64,000 bases of DNA from positions 63,693,251 through 63,757,250 of the forward strand of contig OX123188.2 in assembly GCA_944739405.2 (NCBI GenBank). The letters run 5' to 3'. Position numbers and translations under genes: made by a program. Source of the DNA: Euclidia mi. Its lineage: Eukaryota; Arthropoda; Insecta; Lepidoptera; Erebidae. The notes below the pieces were generated by a model, which made no database searches, was not told where the DNA came from, and was given only the letters and a program-made list of their open reading frames with translations. Within the stretch, counting starts at the first letter, position 1; each line of letters begins with the position of its first letter. This document shows positions 9,411 through 20,559 of the stretch, in pieces.

Positions 9411-12201
9411 TCACTCTTCCGACTTAATTTTTACTTTTAAACTAAGGTCTATAATGACAGTTTTCTTAAATATGTTCACTAGGTCATTTCTGACATGAGA
9501 CTTGATTTGTTGAAGCCTGCCACCTCCAGCACCAGCTATCAACCTCGCCAGCCTCTCAGAAGGACATTCAACTATAACTGAACACAGAATTTTATCTTCT
9601 TCATCAATTTCTTCATAATATTCCAATTGAACATTTAGTTTGTAAGGGATTTCCTGTGCTAAAAAATCCAAGAACTTTGCTCTAACTGCCTCTTCAATCA
9701 AGGTTTCTGGTTTTTGATCTGTCCATTGGTCTGGTGAGTATTGGTAACCAGCAGTTTTTGCATTGCTGATAAGGTATTCCTGAAAAAGAATGTGTATCCT
9801 GTATTAACTGTTTAACTATAAAACAGGTAATAAAATTGTTTCATCAGGTCATGTTAGAAAATTAAAAAGGTATTAAGAAGACCAGTTTTGTTTAAATTAC
9901 TCTACGATTGTAAAGAAAATTAATGCAAAAATGCAGGGTGTGAAAATATCAAGATAATCTTCTTGGGTTTACGCGAATGTTACACATTGAAATTAAACTA
10001 CAGTTTACGGATAAAATCCGTAAACTGTAGTTTAATTTCAATATCAAGATAATTATTATCTTTGGTAGGGCTCATGATAATTACCAAATAATTATCCACA
10101 CACATTTAAATCTCTTTATTTTTTTTATCTATGTTACATCCATTACTAGCATTTCACCTCTTTAATTACTTGAAGATTTTGAAACTAAAACATTTATAAA
10201 AATAGCAGGTGTAAGTAAGGTTTCCATCCATTCCACATGATCATATCAGTACATCAGACCTGAATGTCCACCCACCCATTGCCACTGTAAACTTCTAGTT
10301 GCCTACATATCTGTGTGAAGCGTTGGCAACCCTAATAGGGTATTTGACTAAAAAAATCGAATTAGTCCGTCTGTTAGATTATCGAAAAATATTGGATACG
10401 TATTTTTTGTTTTATCGAATCAGTAAAAAATTACGAAGATAAAACGCATCAAAGATGGAGAAACGTATAAGAGTGGGGGCTTGTAACGTCACTTGCCAGT
10501 AAAAAGCGTACTGGCAAGTGACGTCACACGAGTTTTCAGCGAAGTTTGTCGTCTTAATTTTTTGTTTACGCGACTAAAGAAAATATACGTGTCCAATATT
10601 TTTTGGAAATCTATCAGACGGACTAATTCGATTTTTTTAGTCAAATACCCTATTATAGGCAAAAAATATTAAGCTTAAAAGGCTAACAAACCTTGATGTC
10701 CTGTACTCCATCACCATTCAAAGCTGATATGAGGAACACATCAGAGAATTTACCATAACCCTTTTCTAGTTTCTTTTCTTTCTTTACACTTTTTTCAGAG
10801 CCAGGAATGGGATTACCTGCGATATAACCATTTGTAAGATTCCTTATTATAGAAAGCAACTGATGTTTACTTTTTATTTTGTCTACCTGTAAAAGGCCAT
10901 ACAAACATAAAATTAACACTGAATCAAAGACAAAAATATTCTCTAGCAACAGAACAGTAGATATGAAACAGGCAAGTTAATATAGACAACACTTGCACCA
11001 CTATGTTATCATCTGCTGCAGAGGATTTTACAGCCATTCAAGTAACAGACAAAGTACACCCAGAATCAGAACAAATATTTAAAGATGAGCCCGCAGTTAC
11101 ACCCGTGTTATTTAAGGCTACTGCTCTGCTCTCATGGCTCATAGTGTGATGTTATATAGCCTATAGCCTTCCTCGTTAAAAGGGCTATCTAACACTGAAA
11201 GAATTTTTCAAATCGGACCAGTAGTACCTTAACGCGTTCAACCAAACAAACAAACTCTTCAGCTTTATATATTAGTATAAGATTAGATTACATAATATAT
11301 TGTATCAAACCATATATTATAAACCATTTGGAATTGTGTTAAAAGGTGGGGTGATTGCTCAAACCACTGTGTCACTGGCATATCTTTTAGTAAGTTGCAC
11401 TTACTTTATTTATAATTAAGAAAGCAGGTATCTCTTCCACTGAAGTCAACATATTGATAACATCAGAGTGAAGTTGATCTTTTGTGAACTTGTTGGAGGC
11501 ATCATGGACAACACCCACTACATCTGCACATCTTAAACTTTTTTCACAAGCCCCTATCATAGAATCTGGCAAATTGTACCTGAAACATGTGACAAATAGA
11601 TATAAATTACATTTAAAAAAGCCTGAAAAGTTCTTAATTAAAGATCTCTTCTGCTCATACTTGAAAAATGGTAGATAAAAAAAACTGGTAGCTTGACATA
11701 TTATGAGAGGAAAGCTTTTTATATGAATATTTAGAGGTAAATAATAATATCAAACAATTATTGTCATTGGTGTGGTATTAAAAATGCATACATAATTACA
11801 TACTTTCTTTTCTCTTTGTCAGTAACAACACCAGGAGTGTCCAAAAAGACAATTTGTGTGTTGTTTTGGTAGCACATAGCTCTAATTAATTTTGTTGTCG
11901 TATGTACTTTATTTGAAGCAGCGCATATCTGGAATCCAAATGCAACTAATTAGTATAGTAAATAATTCTATTTTTATAGGTTAGATATTAACTTTGTAAC
12001 TATGAAACAAACCTTTCTGTCAATGATTTTGTTTATAAGAGTGCTTTTACCAGAATTCGGTGCGCCAATAATAGCTACATTTACAACTTTACCTAATATT
12101 CTTTCACTGGCCCTTTCAGGTTGTGAAGAAAAGAAGACTGTTCTAAAATAGTTCGTTTTGGTATAAGTGAGTCGCAAAGCTCCTATCACAAAGGTAGACA
12201 T
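9411..12201 (-). CDS. ERAL1: Mitochondrial Era-like GTPase (ERAL1), five exons
   Basis: Exons on minus: 12201-12013, 11928-11804, 11579-11405, 10886-10692, 9779-9411. All introns are GT-AG and the phases join into 350 aa plus TGA. In the family this GTPase is a KH-domain RNA chaperone for the small mitochondrial ribosomal subunit rRNA. Seen here: N-terminal Arg/Ser/Thr-rich stretch (residues 1-36) fitting a mitochondrial presequence; G1 GAPNSGKST (46-54); G2 threonines 73-75; G3 DTPG (93-96); G4 NKVD (162-165), split by intron 3 between K and V; G5 SAL (217-219). Residues ~255-330 form the KH domain, but its GxxG loop reads as GAGG. Length is slightly short of mammalian ERAL1 because the presequence is short. 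Introns carry two foldback repeats and a LINE tail. Confidence 0.96.
9986..10042. repeat. 27-bp-arm perfect hairpin in ERAL1 intron 4
   Basis: Exact arms 9986-10012 and 10016-10042 with a 3-nt loop. The 14-mer AATATCAAGATAAT occurs at 9945-9958 and again at 10040-10053, so the hairpin lies in a 95-nt segment bounded by a direct repeat. Confidence 0.95.
10335..10653. mobile_element. 319-bp TA-inserting MITE in ERAL1 intron 4
   Basis: Terminal inverted repeats of roughly 40 bp start ATAGGGTATTTGACTAAAA and are flanked by TA on both sides (10333-10334, 10654-10655), as in Tc1/mariner-type insertions. The centre is a further hairpin with ACTGGCAAGTGACGTCA-like arms. Non-coding. Confidence 0.85.
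11085..11285 (+). mobile_element. LINE 3'-tail fragment in ERAL1 intron 3
   Basis: Carries TAGCCTTCCTCGTTAAAAGG, CAAATCGGACCAGTAGTACC and an AAACAAACAAAC end, the pattern of an RTE-like LINE 3' tail. The reverse complement of the same repeat is at 33190-33340. Confidence 0.6.
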
Positions 12202-12485
12202 AGTTTACACCAATGAGTTCATAAACTTATAGGTCAATGGTTTACACAGCTTTCTTATAATTATTATCGTTATAATATATGTTAATGAAATATCTCTCCG
12301 ACACTTATTTTCTACAAACCCTACAAGTATGTACACATTCCCATTTATGCCGAAATAATGAAATATGTCAAGAACTCAATAACTGTCTGATATGTCAAGA
12401 ATGACAACATTGTTAACGTGTTAAAACAGTTAATATCGAGATAAAGAATCTCTACCATATCGATACCTCAAACGTGAGTTGTTGT
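12202..12485. promoter_or_regulatory. Intergenic region, likely ERAL1 promoter
   Basis: About 280 bp upstream of the ERAL1 ATG. No TATA box is obvious at a clear distance. If the block at 12486 onward is a real gene start, this would serve two divergent genes. Inference from position only. Confidence 0.35.
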
Positions 12486-12976
12486 CATGAAGTTATAGAT
12501 AAACATGGAGACCGCACTCCGAATACCTACTTGAAGCTCAAATGATGTATCGCTATCTCGCTCACTGTGGTCATACCATCTCTTTTCAACCAACCACTGC
12601 CATATTGACAAGATTTACTTGACATATGGTGGCCAATGTTGCCACATTACCAAATCCTTAGGAAATGGGATTATAATTCACTGTCTCGCCAACCATGATT
12701 ATAAGCGTTCGAGACCTACAATATTGGGAGTTTTAACAAGTGATTGGATTTCAACTCTTGATTTAAATACACATTAATTGACCGTGTAAACTTCTGATTT
12801 GCTTAATATGTCGGCTCTTTTCAGAGCTTACTCGGAGATTTTAATAAGAAGATAGCAATACTAAATCCACGCTAAAATGAGAGGTCAGACCACAGAGAGT
12901 GAGATAGAGAAATGTAGGTATTTGACTCAAGGCTTTGTTCTAGCTGTGGCCTCCATGTTTATCTATACCTTCATGG
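12486..12976 (+). repeat. Duplicated ~491-bp gene-like block, copy 1
   Basis: Repeated in the same orientation at 13191-13682. By eye the copies differ by a small patch with a 1-nt indel (12823-12832 against 13528-13538) and two substitutions. Both end at the same bases (...CTTCATGG), after which they diverge. The block includes ~390 bp of leader and the first codons of a short ORF. Confidence 0.95.
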
Positions 12977-13167
12977 TTGTTGTACCTATCCCAGATCAAG
13001 TGAAAAACAGTGTTCGTCAAGATGGCGGGACCAAGTTACCGATTTATAGCTCAACACCGGATTTGTACTATCTGTACCCGAAACGAGACATTTGTACCTC
13101 TGAAGGTGAAGGAAATATAACAAGATGTCCCTGGACCCACCACTTTCAGATGGTCCCGCTACTTTGA
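12877..13167 (+). CDS. Short membrane-protein-like ORF, copy 1 (hypothetical)
   Basis: ATG at 12877 follows an in-frame TAA and has a reasonable context (GCTAAAATGAG). The peptide has a charged N-terminus (MRGQTTESEIEKCRYLTQGF) followed by one hydrophobic segment of ~20 residues. After codon 33 the frame enters unique sequence and then a repeat (13008-13189), so the last ~60 residues are probably not native. I do not recognise the family. It could be the 5' coding exon of a small membrane protein transcribed away from ERAL1, or a gene fragment. A 15-codon uORF (ATG near 12808) precedes it. Confidence 0.35.
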   Translation: MRGQTTESEIEKCRYLTQGFVLAVASMFIYTFMVVVPIPDQVKNSVRQDGGTKLPIYSSTPDLYYLYPKRDICTSEGEGNITRCPWTHHFQMVPLL

Positions 13168-13189
13168 CAGTCAAAGTGGCGGGACCATC
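13008..13189 (-). mobile_element. Dispersed repeat, minus copy
   Basis: Reverse complement of 13905-14092, sharing GGCGGGACCAAG, GGGTACA and CTTCACCTTCAGAGGTACAA blocks. It lies between the two duplicated gene-like blocks, ending at the start of block 2. 13149-13189 is itself nearly palindromic (GATGGTCCCGC ... GGCGGGACCATC). Confidence 0.8.
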
Positions 13190-13190
13190 C

Positions 13191-13682
13191 CATGAAGTTA
13201 TAGATAAACATGGAGACCGCACTCCGAATACCTACTTGAAGCTCAAATGATGTATCGCTATCTCGCTCACTGTGGTCATACCATCTCTTTTCAACCAACC
13301 ACTGCCATATTGACAAGATTTACTTGACATATGGTGGCCAATGTTGCCACATTACCAAATCCTTAGGAAATGGGATTATAATTCACTGTCTCGCCAACCA
13401 TGATTATAAGCGTTCGAGACCTACAATATTGGGAGTTTTAACAAGTGATTGGATTTCAACTCTTGATTTAAATACACATTAATTGACCGTGTAAACTTCT
13501 GATTTGCTTAATATGTCGGCTCTTTTTAAGAACTTACTCGGAGATTTTAATAAGAAGATAGCAATACTAAATCCACGCTAAAATGAGAGGTCAGAGCACA
13601 GAGAGTGAGATAGAGAAATGTAGGTATTTGACTCAAGGCTTTGTTCCAGCTGTGGCCTCCATGTTTATCTATACCTTCATGG
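13191..13682 (+). repeat. Duplicated gene-like block, copy 2
   Basis: See copy 1; offset 705 bp rising to 706 bp after the indel. Directly abuts the repeat at 13008-13189. Confidence 0.95.
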
Positions 13683-13765
13683 ACCATCCCGACCATCTGA
13701 AACCGCTTATTAGACTTAGTAATACATATTATGTACCTACCTACATGTTTAAATTAAATTTTTAA
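13583..13765 (+). pseudogene. Short membrane-protein-like ORF, copy 2 (hypothetical)
   Basis: Same first 33 codons as copy 1 with two amino-acid changes (Thr to Ser, Leu to Pro within the hydrophobic segment). It then runs into unrelated sequence (DHPDHLK...) and stops after 60 codons. A proline in the membrane segment and a different C-terminus suggest this copy is not functional. Confidence 0.3.
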
Positions 13766-13904
13766 TACAATAATTTAAGTGCCATAATAAAGTGGTGTGA
13801 TTAAAATATTGATCCCGCCACTTTGATGATTTACTTAGTATAAATAGGTACATATGAATACTAAGTCTTTGGGTGTGAATTGCCTGGCCCTGTGTAGCGG
13901 TTTC

Positions 13905-14092
13905 AGATGGTACCGCCATTTTGACAGTCAAAGTGGCGGGTCCAGGGACATCTTGATGTATTGCCTTCACCTTCAGAGGTACAAATGTTTCATTTCGGGT
14001 ACAAATCCTACATATGTAGCACAAACCCGGTATTGTGCTAAATTATAAGTCGGGGACTTGGTCCCGCCACCATCTTGACGCACACTAAAAAC
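13905..14092 (+). mobile_element. Dispersed repeat, plus copy
   Basis: Inverted relative to 13008-13189. Ends in GGTCCCGCCACCATCTTGACG. A related end (CCCGCCACTTTGATGA) occurs at ~13812. Non-autonomous; family unknown. Confidence 0.75.
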
Positions 14093-14344
14093 ATAGTAGA
14101 TTCAGCACGCGCTACATTACGATTAAAGCCAACATAAATGGCAGGTGCATGGCATGACTGTAAATACCTTATGCCTTTATGTAACTTATGAAGTGCAATA
14201 AAATATTGAGTACACTAGTCACGCACACAAACGCGGTAGACAAGTAAACAAACAATAAGTTTGCCAAAAATATATTAATAATAATTTATTTATTGTTAAT
14301 AATAATTTAGATATTGTAAGTATAGAAACATTTTATAGTTAGAC

Positions 14345-14560
14345 TAGCTGACCCGGCGAACTCCGTATAGCCTTTTCAAGGTCTTTTTAGGGTTCCGTAT
14401 CTAAAAGGCAAAAAACGGAACCCTATTACTAAGCCTCCGCTGTCTGTCTGTCTATATGTCTGTCACCAGGCTGTATCTCATAAACCGTGATAGCCAGAAA
14501 GCTGAAATTTTCACAAATTATGTATTTCGGTTGCCGCTATAACAACAATTTGAAAAACGG
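14345..14560 (+). mobile_element. AGGGTTCCGT-type dispersed repeat, partial
   Basis: Contains AGGGTTCCGTATCTAAAAGG, AACGGAACCCTATTACTAAG and CACCAGGCTGTATCTCATAA. Its reverse complement is at 19400-19530. This is a very common moth/butterfly repeat; the first bases (CTAGCTGACCCGGCGAAC) belong to a LINE-tail motif also found at 44033. Confidence 0.75.
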
Positions 14561-16042
14561 GTAAATTTAAAAAATATCAGGCGTAGCTGCTGGTGTCCTC
14601 TAGTCATCTATAAAAGAAAATCACGTTTGCTGTATGTATACCCCCTCACCTGATACGGTCGCGGCGGCTATGTTGCCGTAATTTGATCGCCGAATTGAGA
14701 CGCGCCGCGGCGCGATTTGAGTGGGTCACATATTTAGCATTTTATGGCCTTTCTGTTTATAAATACCTGACACATTATATATTGATGGAATCCTTGATAA
14801 ATTATCTACAATGTTACAGTACAACGGTAACATTATATCATACTGTGACCGAACTGTACTCAAGAGAAAAATAAAAATGTAATGAAATATGATAAATTCT
14901 GACTTTCTGATGAAATATATAAAAAAATAAACAAATTGTAGGTTTCTCTTTCCTTTTTATTTAACCTGCTATTATAAAGGAATAAGCATATTGAAAAACA
15001 TTTACACCTTTTCATAATAATATCTAACGTAAATCAACAAATTCCATAAGCGGTTTTTGTCGTTTTCATACCGTACGCGTAAAAACTGCATAAAAATGTC
15101 TGAACTTTGCACCTTCACTTTGTTCAACATATTTCATTAAACTCATGAGATATATATATATATATATATTTAGAAAGCTTGTTTGATGGTTAAAAGAATC
15201 ACAATAAATTTAGGCGACAGAATTGCATTAATTTTAAACAAAAGGTAAATTAACAAGACCCTCGTTTTAGGCGGTCCAAAGCATTTAAAACTATGCTCAT
15301 TATAACAAAATCAAACCAAAATACAAAATAAAGACTTATGAGTCTTAAAGAGTATAAAAGGAGCTTTAAATTTCAACAAATGACAATCTTATAGTTATTG
15401 TAAATAATTATTAATTAAATAAAAATTGCAGTAACAAAGGACAATGACTCGGCCTGACAGCCGGTCATAAAATGACCGACTGTTACCTGCATTATATTTT
15501 TCGTGAATATTTAGAAAATACATGAATTTAAGGACTTCTGCATATTATATACTATTTATTTATGAAATTATTCAAACAATACAACAAAAAAAATACCAAC
15601 AAGTGCAGAAACAATACGTAAAATCATATGAAATATACAGGTGCGGGGCGAATTGGTTCTTACCTAAGGAAAAGTGTCTTTAATCTTAAATTACACTACG
15701 AATATTATCAACTTAAACATAAAACGAAAAAATACTTACTAAGGCATGATTAAATTGCTTCTTACTGATGCTGCAGAGATTTTTTGGTATCAAAATTTAT
15801 TATTGCGACCAAGGGCGGATCCAGGGGGGGGGTCATGGGGGTCATGACCCTCCCCCCTGGACTGGTTCCAGAACTTAGGTGGACCACTAATTAAACATAA
15901 AGATTTTATTTAAATAAATATTTTGTCACCATACAGATTTAATGTAACTACATACCTTCAATATTTAATTAGCTATAAAATATAATAACTTTGTATGATG
16001 GCAAAGGTTTTAGACCAGGGTAGATAATTTTTGAAACGATAG
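14561..16042. other. No gene seen
   Basis: AT-rich. A (TA)n run lies at about 15149-15168 and a G-rich palindromic patch (GGGGGGGTCATGGGGGTCATGACCC) around 15824-15850, which resembles the end of a DNA transposon. No coding region is supported. Confidence 0.45.
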
Positions 16043-17808
16043 AAAATTATAGTAGGATGAAACCCATTGGAAAAGAAAGAGAATATAGCAAAAATTTAAG
16101 GAATAATAAATTACGGGCGATCTGAGGTCGGGAAGAGGATGGGGTTGCGATTTTAAGGGAAAAAAGGGTTTATCTCGATTGCCAGCAAAACTTCAAGTCC
16201 TACGGGAAAAACGTCAATCGCAAAGTTGTAGGTAATAAAAAGATCTACAACTATTGTATTTACACTTTATTCACACAACGTCATAATTTATGTAAAAAAT
16301 TCAAATAACCAAGATTTGGGTTTTTTATTTTTAACTTTTACAATAGTTTTTTCTTTTACACGAAATTTGGTGAAAACTTGCCTTTTTATGTTCCAAACAC
16401 ACTGTTTATGTTTTTTATTTAAAGTATTTATGTTTACGCCTTATTTTGACTTAAATCGAAATAAAACCCTTATTTTCAATTGAAAATTCTCACGTCAATA
16501 TATCAGCTTTTTTTTTAAATTGTTCGGCGTTTTGTGCGTTGAAATCTCTACATTCTGATGGTGTGAATAAAATATACATTACTAAGGTAATCGTTTTTAG
16601 AAAATGCAACGAAATGAAACAACCTCAAGACCGATTTTTTAATCATAATGTACAATTTTGAGATATTTATTAAAATTAACACTTTAATTACTCGAAAAAC
16701 GTAAGATTCCGTGCTACATTGATAAATAAGAACTTAAAAATCGATATAATATACAACTAAAATTGACAACCAAATAAGTTAATACTACTGTTAATGTTGT
16801 TACTACTGCATTGGAATTGCAAATAAAAAACAATTTCATTTCATTTCATTGAATAATTAATAAGACATCTACAATATTTTGAGAAAGTTATAGAATCTTC
16901 TTTAAATTATAGCGTAAACTCCTATTTATCGCTATTTGTATGAAGGTACCCACAGAAAATTTTAGCCCATCATTAGTTATTTTATAGAGAAAAGGGGAAG
17001 GGCTAGGTGGATCTGGGCGGTCTACGCTGTAGAGAAGATTCTATAACTTTCTCAAAATATTGTAGATGTCTTATTATATAGACTTATTTGGTTGTTAATT
17101 TTAGTAGTATATTTCGATTTGCAAGTTCTTTTCTATCAATAAAGCAAGGAATCTTACATTTTTCGAGTAACTAAAGTGTTAATTTGTAATAAATCGCTCA
17201 ACATTGTACATTATAATTTAAAAAATCGGTCTCGAGGTTGTTTCATTTCTTTGCATTTTCTGAGAACGTTTACCTTAGTAATGTATATTTTATTCACACC
17301 ATCAGAAAGTAGAGATTTCAACGAACAAAACGCCGAACAATTTAAAAAAGAAAGCTGATATATTGACGTGAGAATTTTCAATTGAAAATTATGGTTTTAT
17401 TTCGATATTAAGTCAAAATAAGGTGTAAAAATAAATATTTTAAATTAAAAACATTAACAGTGTTTTTGGAACATAATTAGGCAAGTTTTCACCAAATTTC
17501 GTGTAAAAGAAAAAACTATTGTAAAAGTTAAAAATAAAAAACCAAAAACTTGGTTATTTGAATTTTTTACATAAATTATGACGTTGTGTGGATAAAATGT
17601 AAATACGAAAGTTGTAGATCTTTTTATTACCTACAACTTTGCCATTGACGTTTTTTTCCGTAGGACTTGTAGCTGGCAATCGAGATAAACCCTTTTTTAC
17701 CCTAAAAATCGCAACCCTTACCGACCTCAGATCGCCCGTAATTAATTTTTCTTTAATGATCGCTATATTCTCTTCCTTCTCCAATGGGTCTCAACCTACT
17801 GTAATTTT
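16043..17808. mobile_element. ~1.77-kb long inverted repeat (foldback element)
   Basis: The left arm (16043 to ~16931) and right arm (~17020 to 17808) are reverse complements along almost all their length, with small indels and substitutions. Anchors: CCCATTGG 16063/CCAATGGG 17781; GGCGATCTGAGGTCGG/CCGACCTCAGATCGCC; TAGAATCTTCT 16901/AGAAGATTCTA 17034. The non-repeated centre is about 90 bp. No ORF with recognisable homology; the 76-codon minus frame at 17554-17784 lies within one arm. Could be a foldback transposon, two head-to-head copies of one repeat, or the very long TIRs of a larger deleted element. Confidence 0.93.
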
Positions 17809-17898
17809 ATTTAACTTTTTACCGTTTTATAACGTATCTGCACTTCTATTTGGTATGTTATTTACATTTTTAAATAGGAAACTCAACCTTAATATTAA

Positions 17899-17928
17899 AC
17901 TACTCTTCTACCTGCGTAGAAGAGTAGT
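17899..17928. repeat. 13-bp-arm hairpin
   Basis: Exact arms 17899-17911 and 17916-17928, loop 4 nt, about 90 bp outside the long inverted repeat. Confidence 0.85.
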
Positions 17929-18029
17929 TATACATTCTTATAACATGTATTACAAAAAATTAAACTACTTAAAAACCTTAACTATCCTAAACTAACGAAA
18001 AACAAAAGAGGCAATACAACTATGAAGCG

Positions 18030-18705
18030 TCAAAAAATTCCTCCGCCACGCTGTCGACTGGTAGCAAATTAGTGCAACCTCTCTGACTGGTAGCGTGCCC
18101 AGAAGGCTGGCAGCATTGCCACGTTGTATGGCAATGCTTATTCTCTCTGTGAAATACAAACCAGCCTTCTGGTCACGGGAAGCATCAATTAGCCTTCTGG
18201 CGATATCTTTATATAGAGCGTGTGCACTAGGGCCCCATGGCCCCAGCGTTTCGACCCCAAACGGCTCAAAAACGTAATTACCCGCTAGGTTTCCATATTT
18301 CCGCCGTTTGAGGGCCTCCGCCGATGCAGCAGCAGCGCCCGCTAATCCAGCTGTACTTGAAAGATGTGTTGGCGCAAGGGTATCGACGCATGTCGCGTCC
18401 TACACCAAAGTCCTACCCATCTTCCAAGGTAATAACGTCATACCGTCTGGTCACTTCCCATAGTCGCGTACCAAGCCATTAGGTTCAAGATGAGCTGGTA
18501 CTCCGGCGGTGACAAGAGCTCGACGGTGTATGTCATTAATATGGGCATGTCGGGAAATACGCCCTGCACTCCTGCTGCACGATAGGCCATGGTGGCCAAG
18601 ACTGTCGACGGCTTCACTGCAGTGACAGCGATGCGGAGAAACGCAAACAGCTTCCAAGCGCAAGCAAGAAGCGATGCGGAATCTGCACTGGTCTATTACG
18701 TACAT
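18030..18705 (-). pseudogene. Retroelement C-terminal domain (Cys/His motif plus nuclease-like), decayed
   Basis: One minus-strand frame reads nearly through 225 codons with only two visible stops, both one base from a sense codon (TGA before PDGMT, TAG before DATCVD). Order: Cys/His cluster ending LGHHGLSC, then SAGR.SRHA, LEPNGL, PDGMTLLPWKMG, a D-A-T-C-V-D block, ALKRRKYGNL, and FEPFGVETLGPWGPS. I know this arrangement as the C-terminus of certain animal retroelement polyproteins; the PDG...DAT core resembles PD-(D/E)XK nucleases. The upstream RT is absent. The homology is from memory and the nuclease reading is inference. Confidence 0.6.
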
Positions 18706-19160
18706 TCATTAAATACCAACTTTTTACTTGTATCTATTGTTATCAAAATTAAATTATAAGTTCTTGACTTGACCACGACTATGTGACCCCCTTCTGGCGC
18801 CAAAGCTGGATCCGCGCTTGATTGCGACAGGACACGCACAGCGACGCGGGAACTTTCTTTTGATTAGACGAAACTTTTTTTTTTTTTTGGAGCATGTCTG
18901 TTTTCGTTTACAATACGCAAGGCGTGTTATTGTCCTACCAACCTAACACAATCGCAAGCCGCTACAAATCGGTAAAACAGAGAAAATAGACTTGAAATGC
19001 GAACATAAAAAATGGTCATAATATGACTACGTATCAAAAATCGCCCTACTTTCTTCGGTCATAATATGACTATAGATCAGGTGAGGGGATACTTAAATAT
19101 ATTTTAAGTTTCTACCTGTTTATAAAGATCGAGTAACAAATTACTTAAAAATTACGTTTA

Positions 19161-19530
19161 TTGTATGGGAGACCCCTTAAATATTTACTTTTTTAAATTT
19201 ATTAATTTATTTTGTGAAAATTTTAAATATAACTACGTATTCTGTGAAAATTTTAAGCGTCTACCTGTTACCGTTAGTAACATTGAGCAAAAATACGAAA
19301 ACAAACACGTTTACTGTATGGGACGCTCCCTTAATATTTTCTTTTTTTTTCTTTTTAGTATTACCTAGTTGTTATAGCAGCAAAAGAAATTCATAATTTG
19401 TGAACATTTCAGCTTTCTAGCTATCACGGTTTATGAGATACAGCCTGGTGACAGACAGACAGACAGACAGCGGAGGCTTAGTAATAGGGTCCCGTTTTTT
19501 ACCTTTTAGGTACGGAACCCTAAAAAGGAA
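19161..19530 (-). mobile_element. AGGGTTCCGT-type repeat, minus copy
   Basis: 19400-19530 is the reverse complement of 14380-14540 (GAGATACAGCCTGGTGACAG, GACAGACAGACAGACAG, GGTACGGAACCCTAAAAAGG). Upstream to 19161 there is an internal near-duplication (TGTGAAAATTTTAA twice). Confidence 0.75.
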
Positions 19531-19584
19531 TGAAAATTAAGGGGTCTATCCCTACATGGAACAGACGTGAAATAGTTATTTGTG

Positions 19585-19755
19585 CAACAAGAGAGCAAAG
19601 TTGTTTTTTGTTTCGAGTGCTGATTTTGAGTCCCGAGCAAGCGAAGGATTCTATTATTGATTCACGAGCGTAGCGAGTGAATCAAAGTTAGAATCCTGAG
19701 CGTGGTGAGGGACTCAACAGCACGAGATACAAAAAACTTTGCTCTCGTGTAGCAC
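19585..19755. mobile_element. Palindromic MITE
   Basis: GAGAGCAAAGTTGTTTTTTG on the left pairs with CAAAAAACTTTGCTCTCGTG on the right, and inner blocks (GAGTCCCGAGCAAGCGAAGG / CTGAGCGTGGTGAGGGACTC) are also inverted. Non-coding. Confidence 0.7.
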
Positions 19756-20559
19756 ACATAACTTTTCACCACAGCAGTGAGAACACATATTACTTAGGAG
19801 ACATAGAAATGAACAGGAATAGATTGAATTATGCATAATCATTTGTTGATTTAACTCTTCTGGTGTTAAAGTACAGTCATCATCGCTAGTTTCACTCATC
19901 TTTTTAGATTATTTTATATATTATTATAATTTAACACGTTACGCTATACCTACTGTATCAGCATGAGCGATTTTTTTATTCCCGCTACTTTTTTAAATCG
20001 CTGATGTTTATTTTTCAAATGTATCATTGTTGTGATTCTAAATAAAAATGTATTGGTTAAAAAAATTTTTTTTTTCATTTCTTGGCCACTCATTGTGTCG
20101 CAAACCTAACCTAATCAAAAAAATACCTAATCAAAAAAAATAGCGCCCTCAAGGGTACACCCCAACCCTAATTTTATACTATTAATTAGACTTATTTTTA
20201 TTAAATTCCAATAATAAATTAAACATGTAAACAATAACATACCTATAAAAAAATGTAATGTCTTTATTACAAATAGGTATCTTTTTTTTTGCGTTGCCGT
20301 AGGTGTTTCCTTTGAGGTCGAATTCCAAAATCGAATTTCGAATTCGAAGGGGTTTGTTTTTTCACTCACTTTTTATATGCATGTGAAAGAGACAGAGCAC
20401 AGTAAAATTCGAATGTTTCAAATTTGTGGCTGAACAATGTCAATTCGTGGCACTGAAGATTGAAAAATTAAAAAGCTACTTTGCCTCACGCTCGAATCAA
20501 AATCGCGTTTTGTTCACTGTTGTCTCGCAGCAAAAGCGGCATGTATGAGCTGCTGTGGT
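19756..20559. other. No gene seen
   Basis: AT-rich. A small palindrome (TCGAATTTCGAATTCGA region) lies near 20330. No supported coding frame. Confidence 0.45.
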
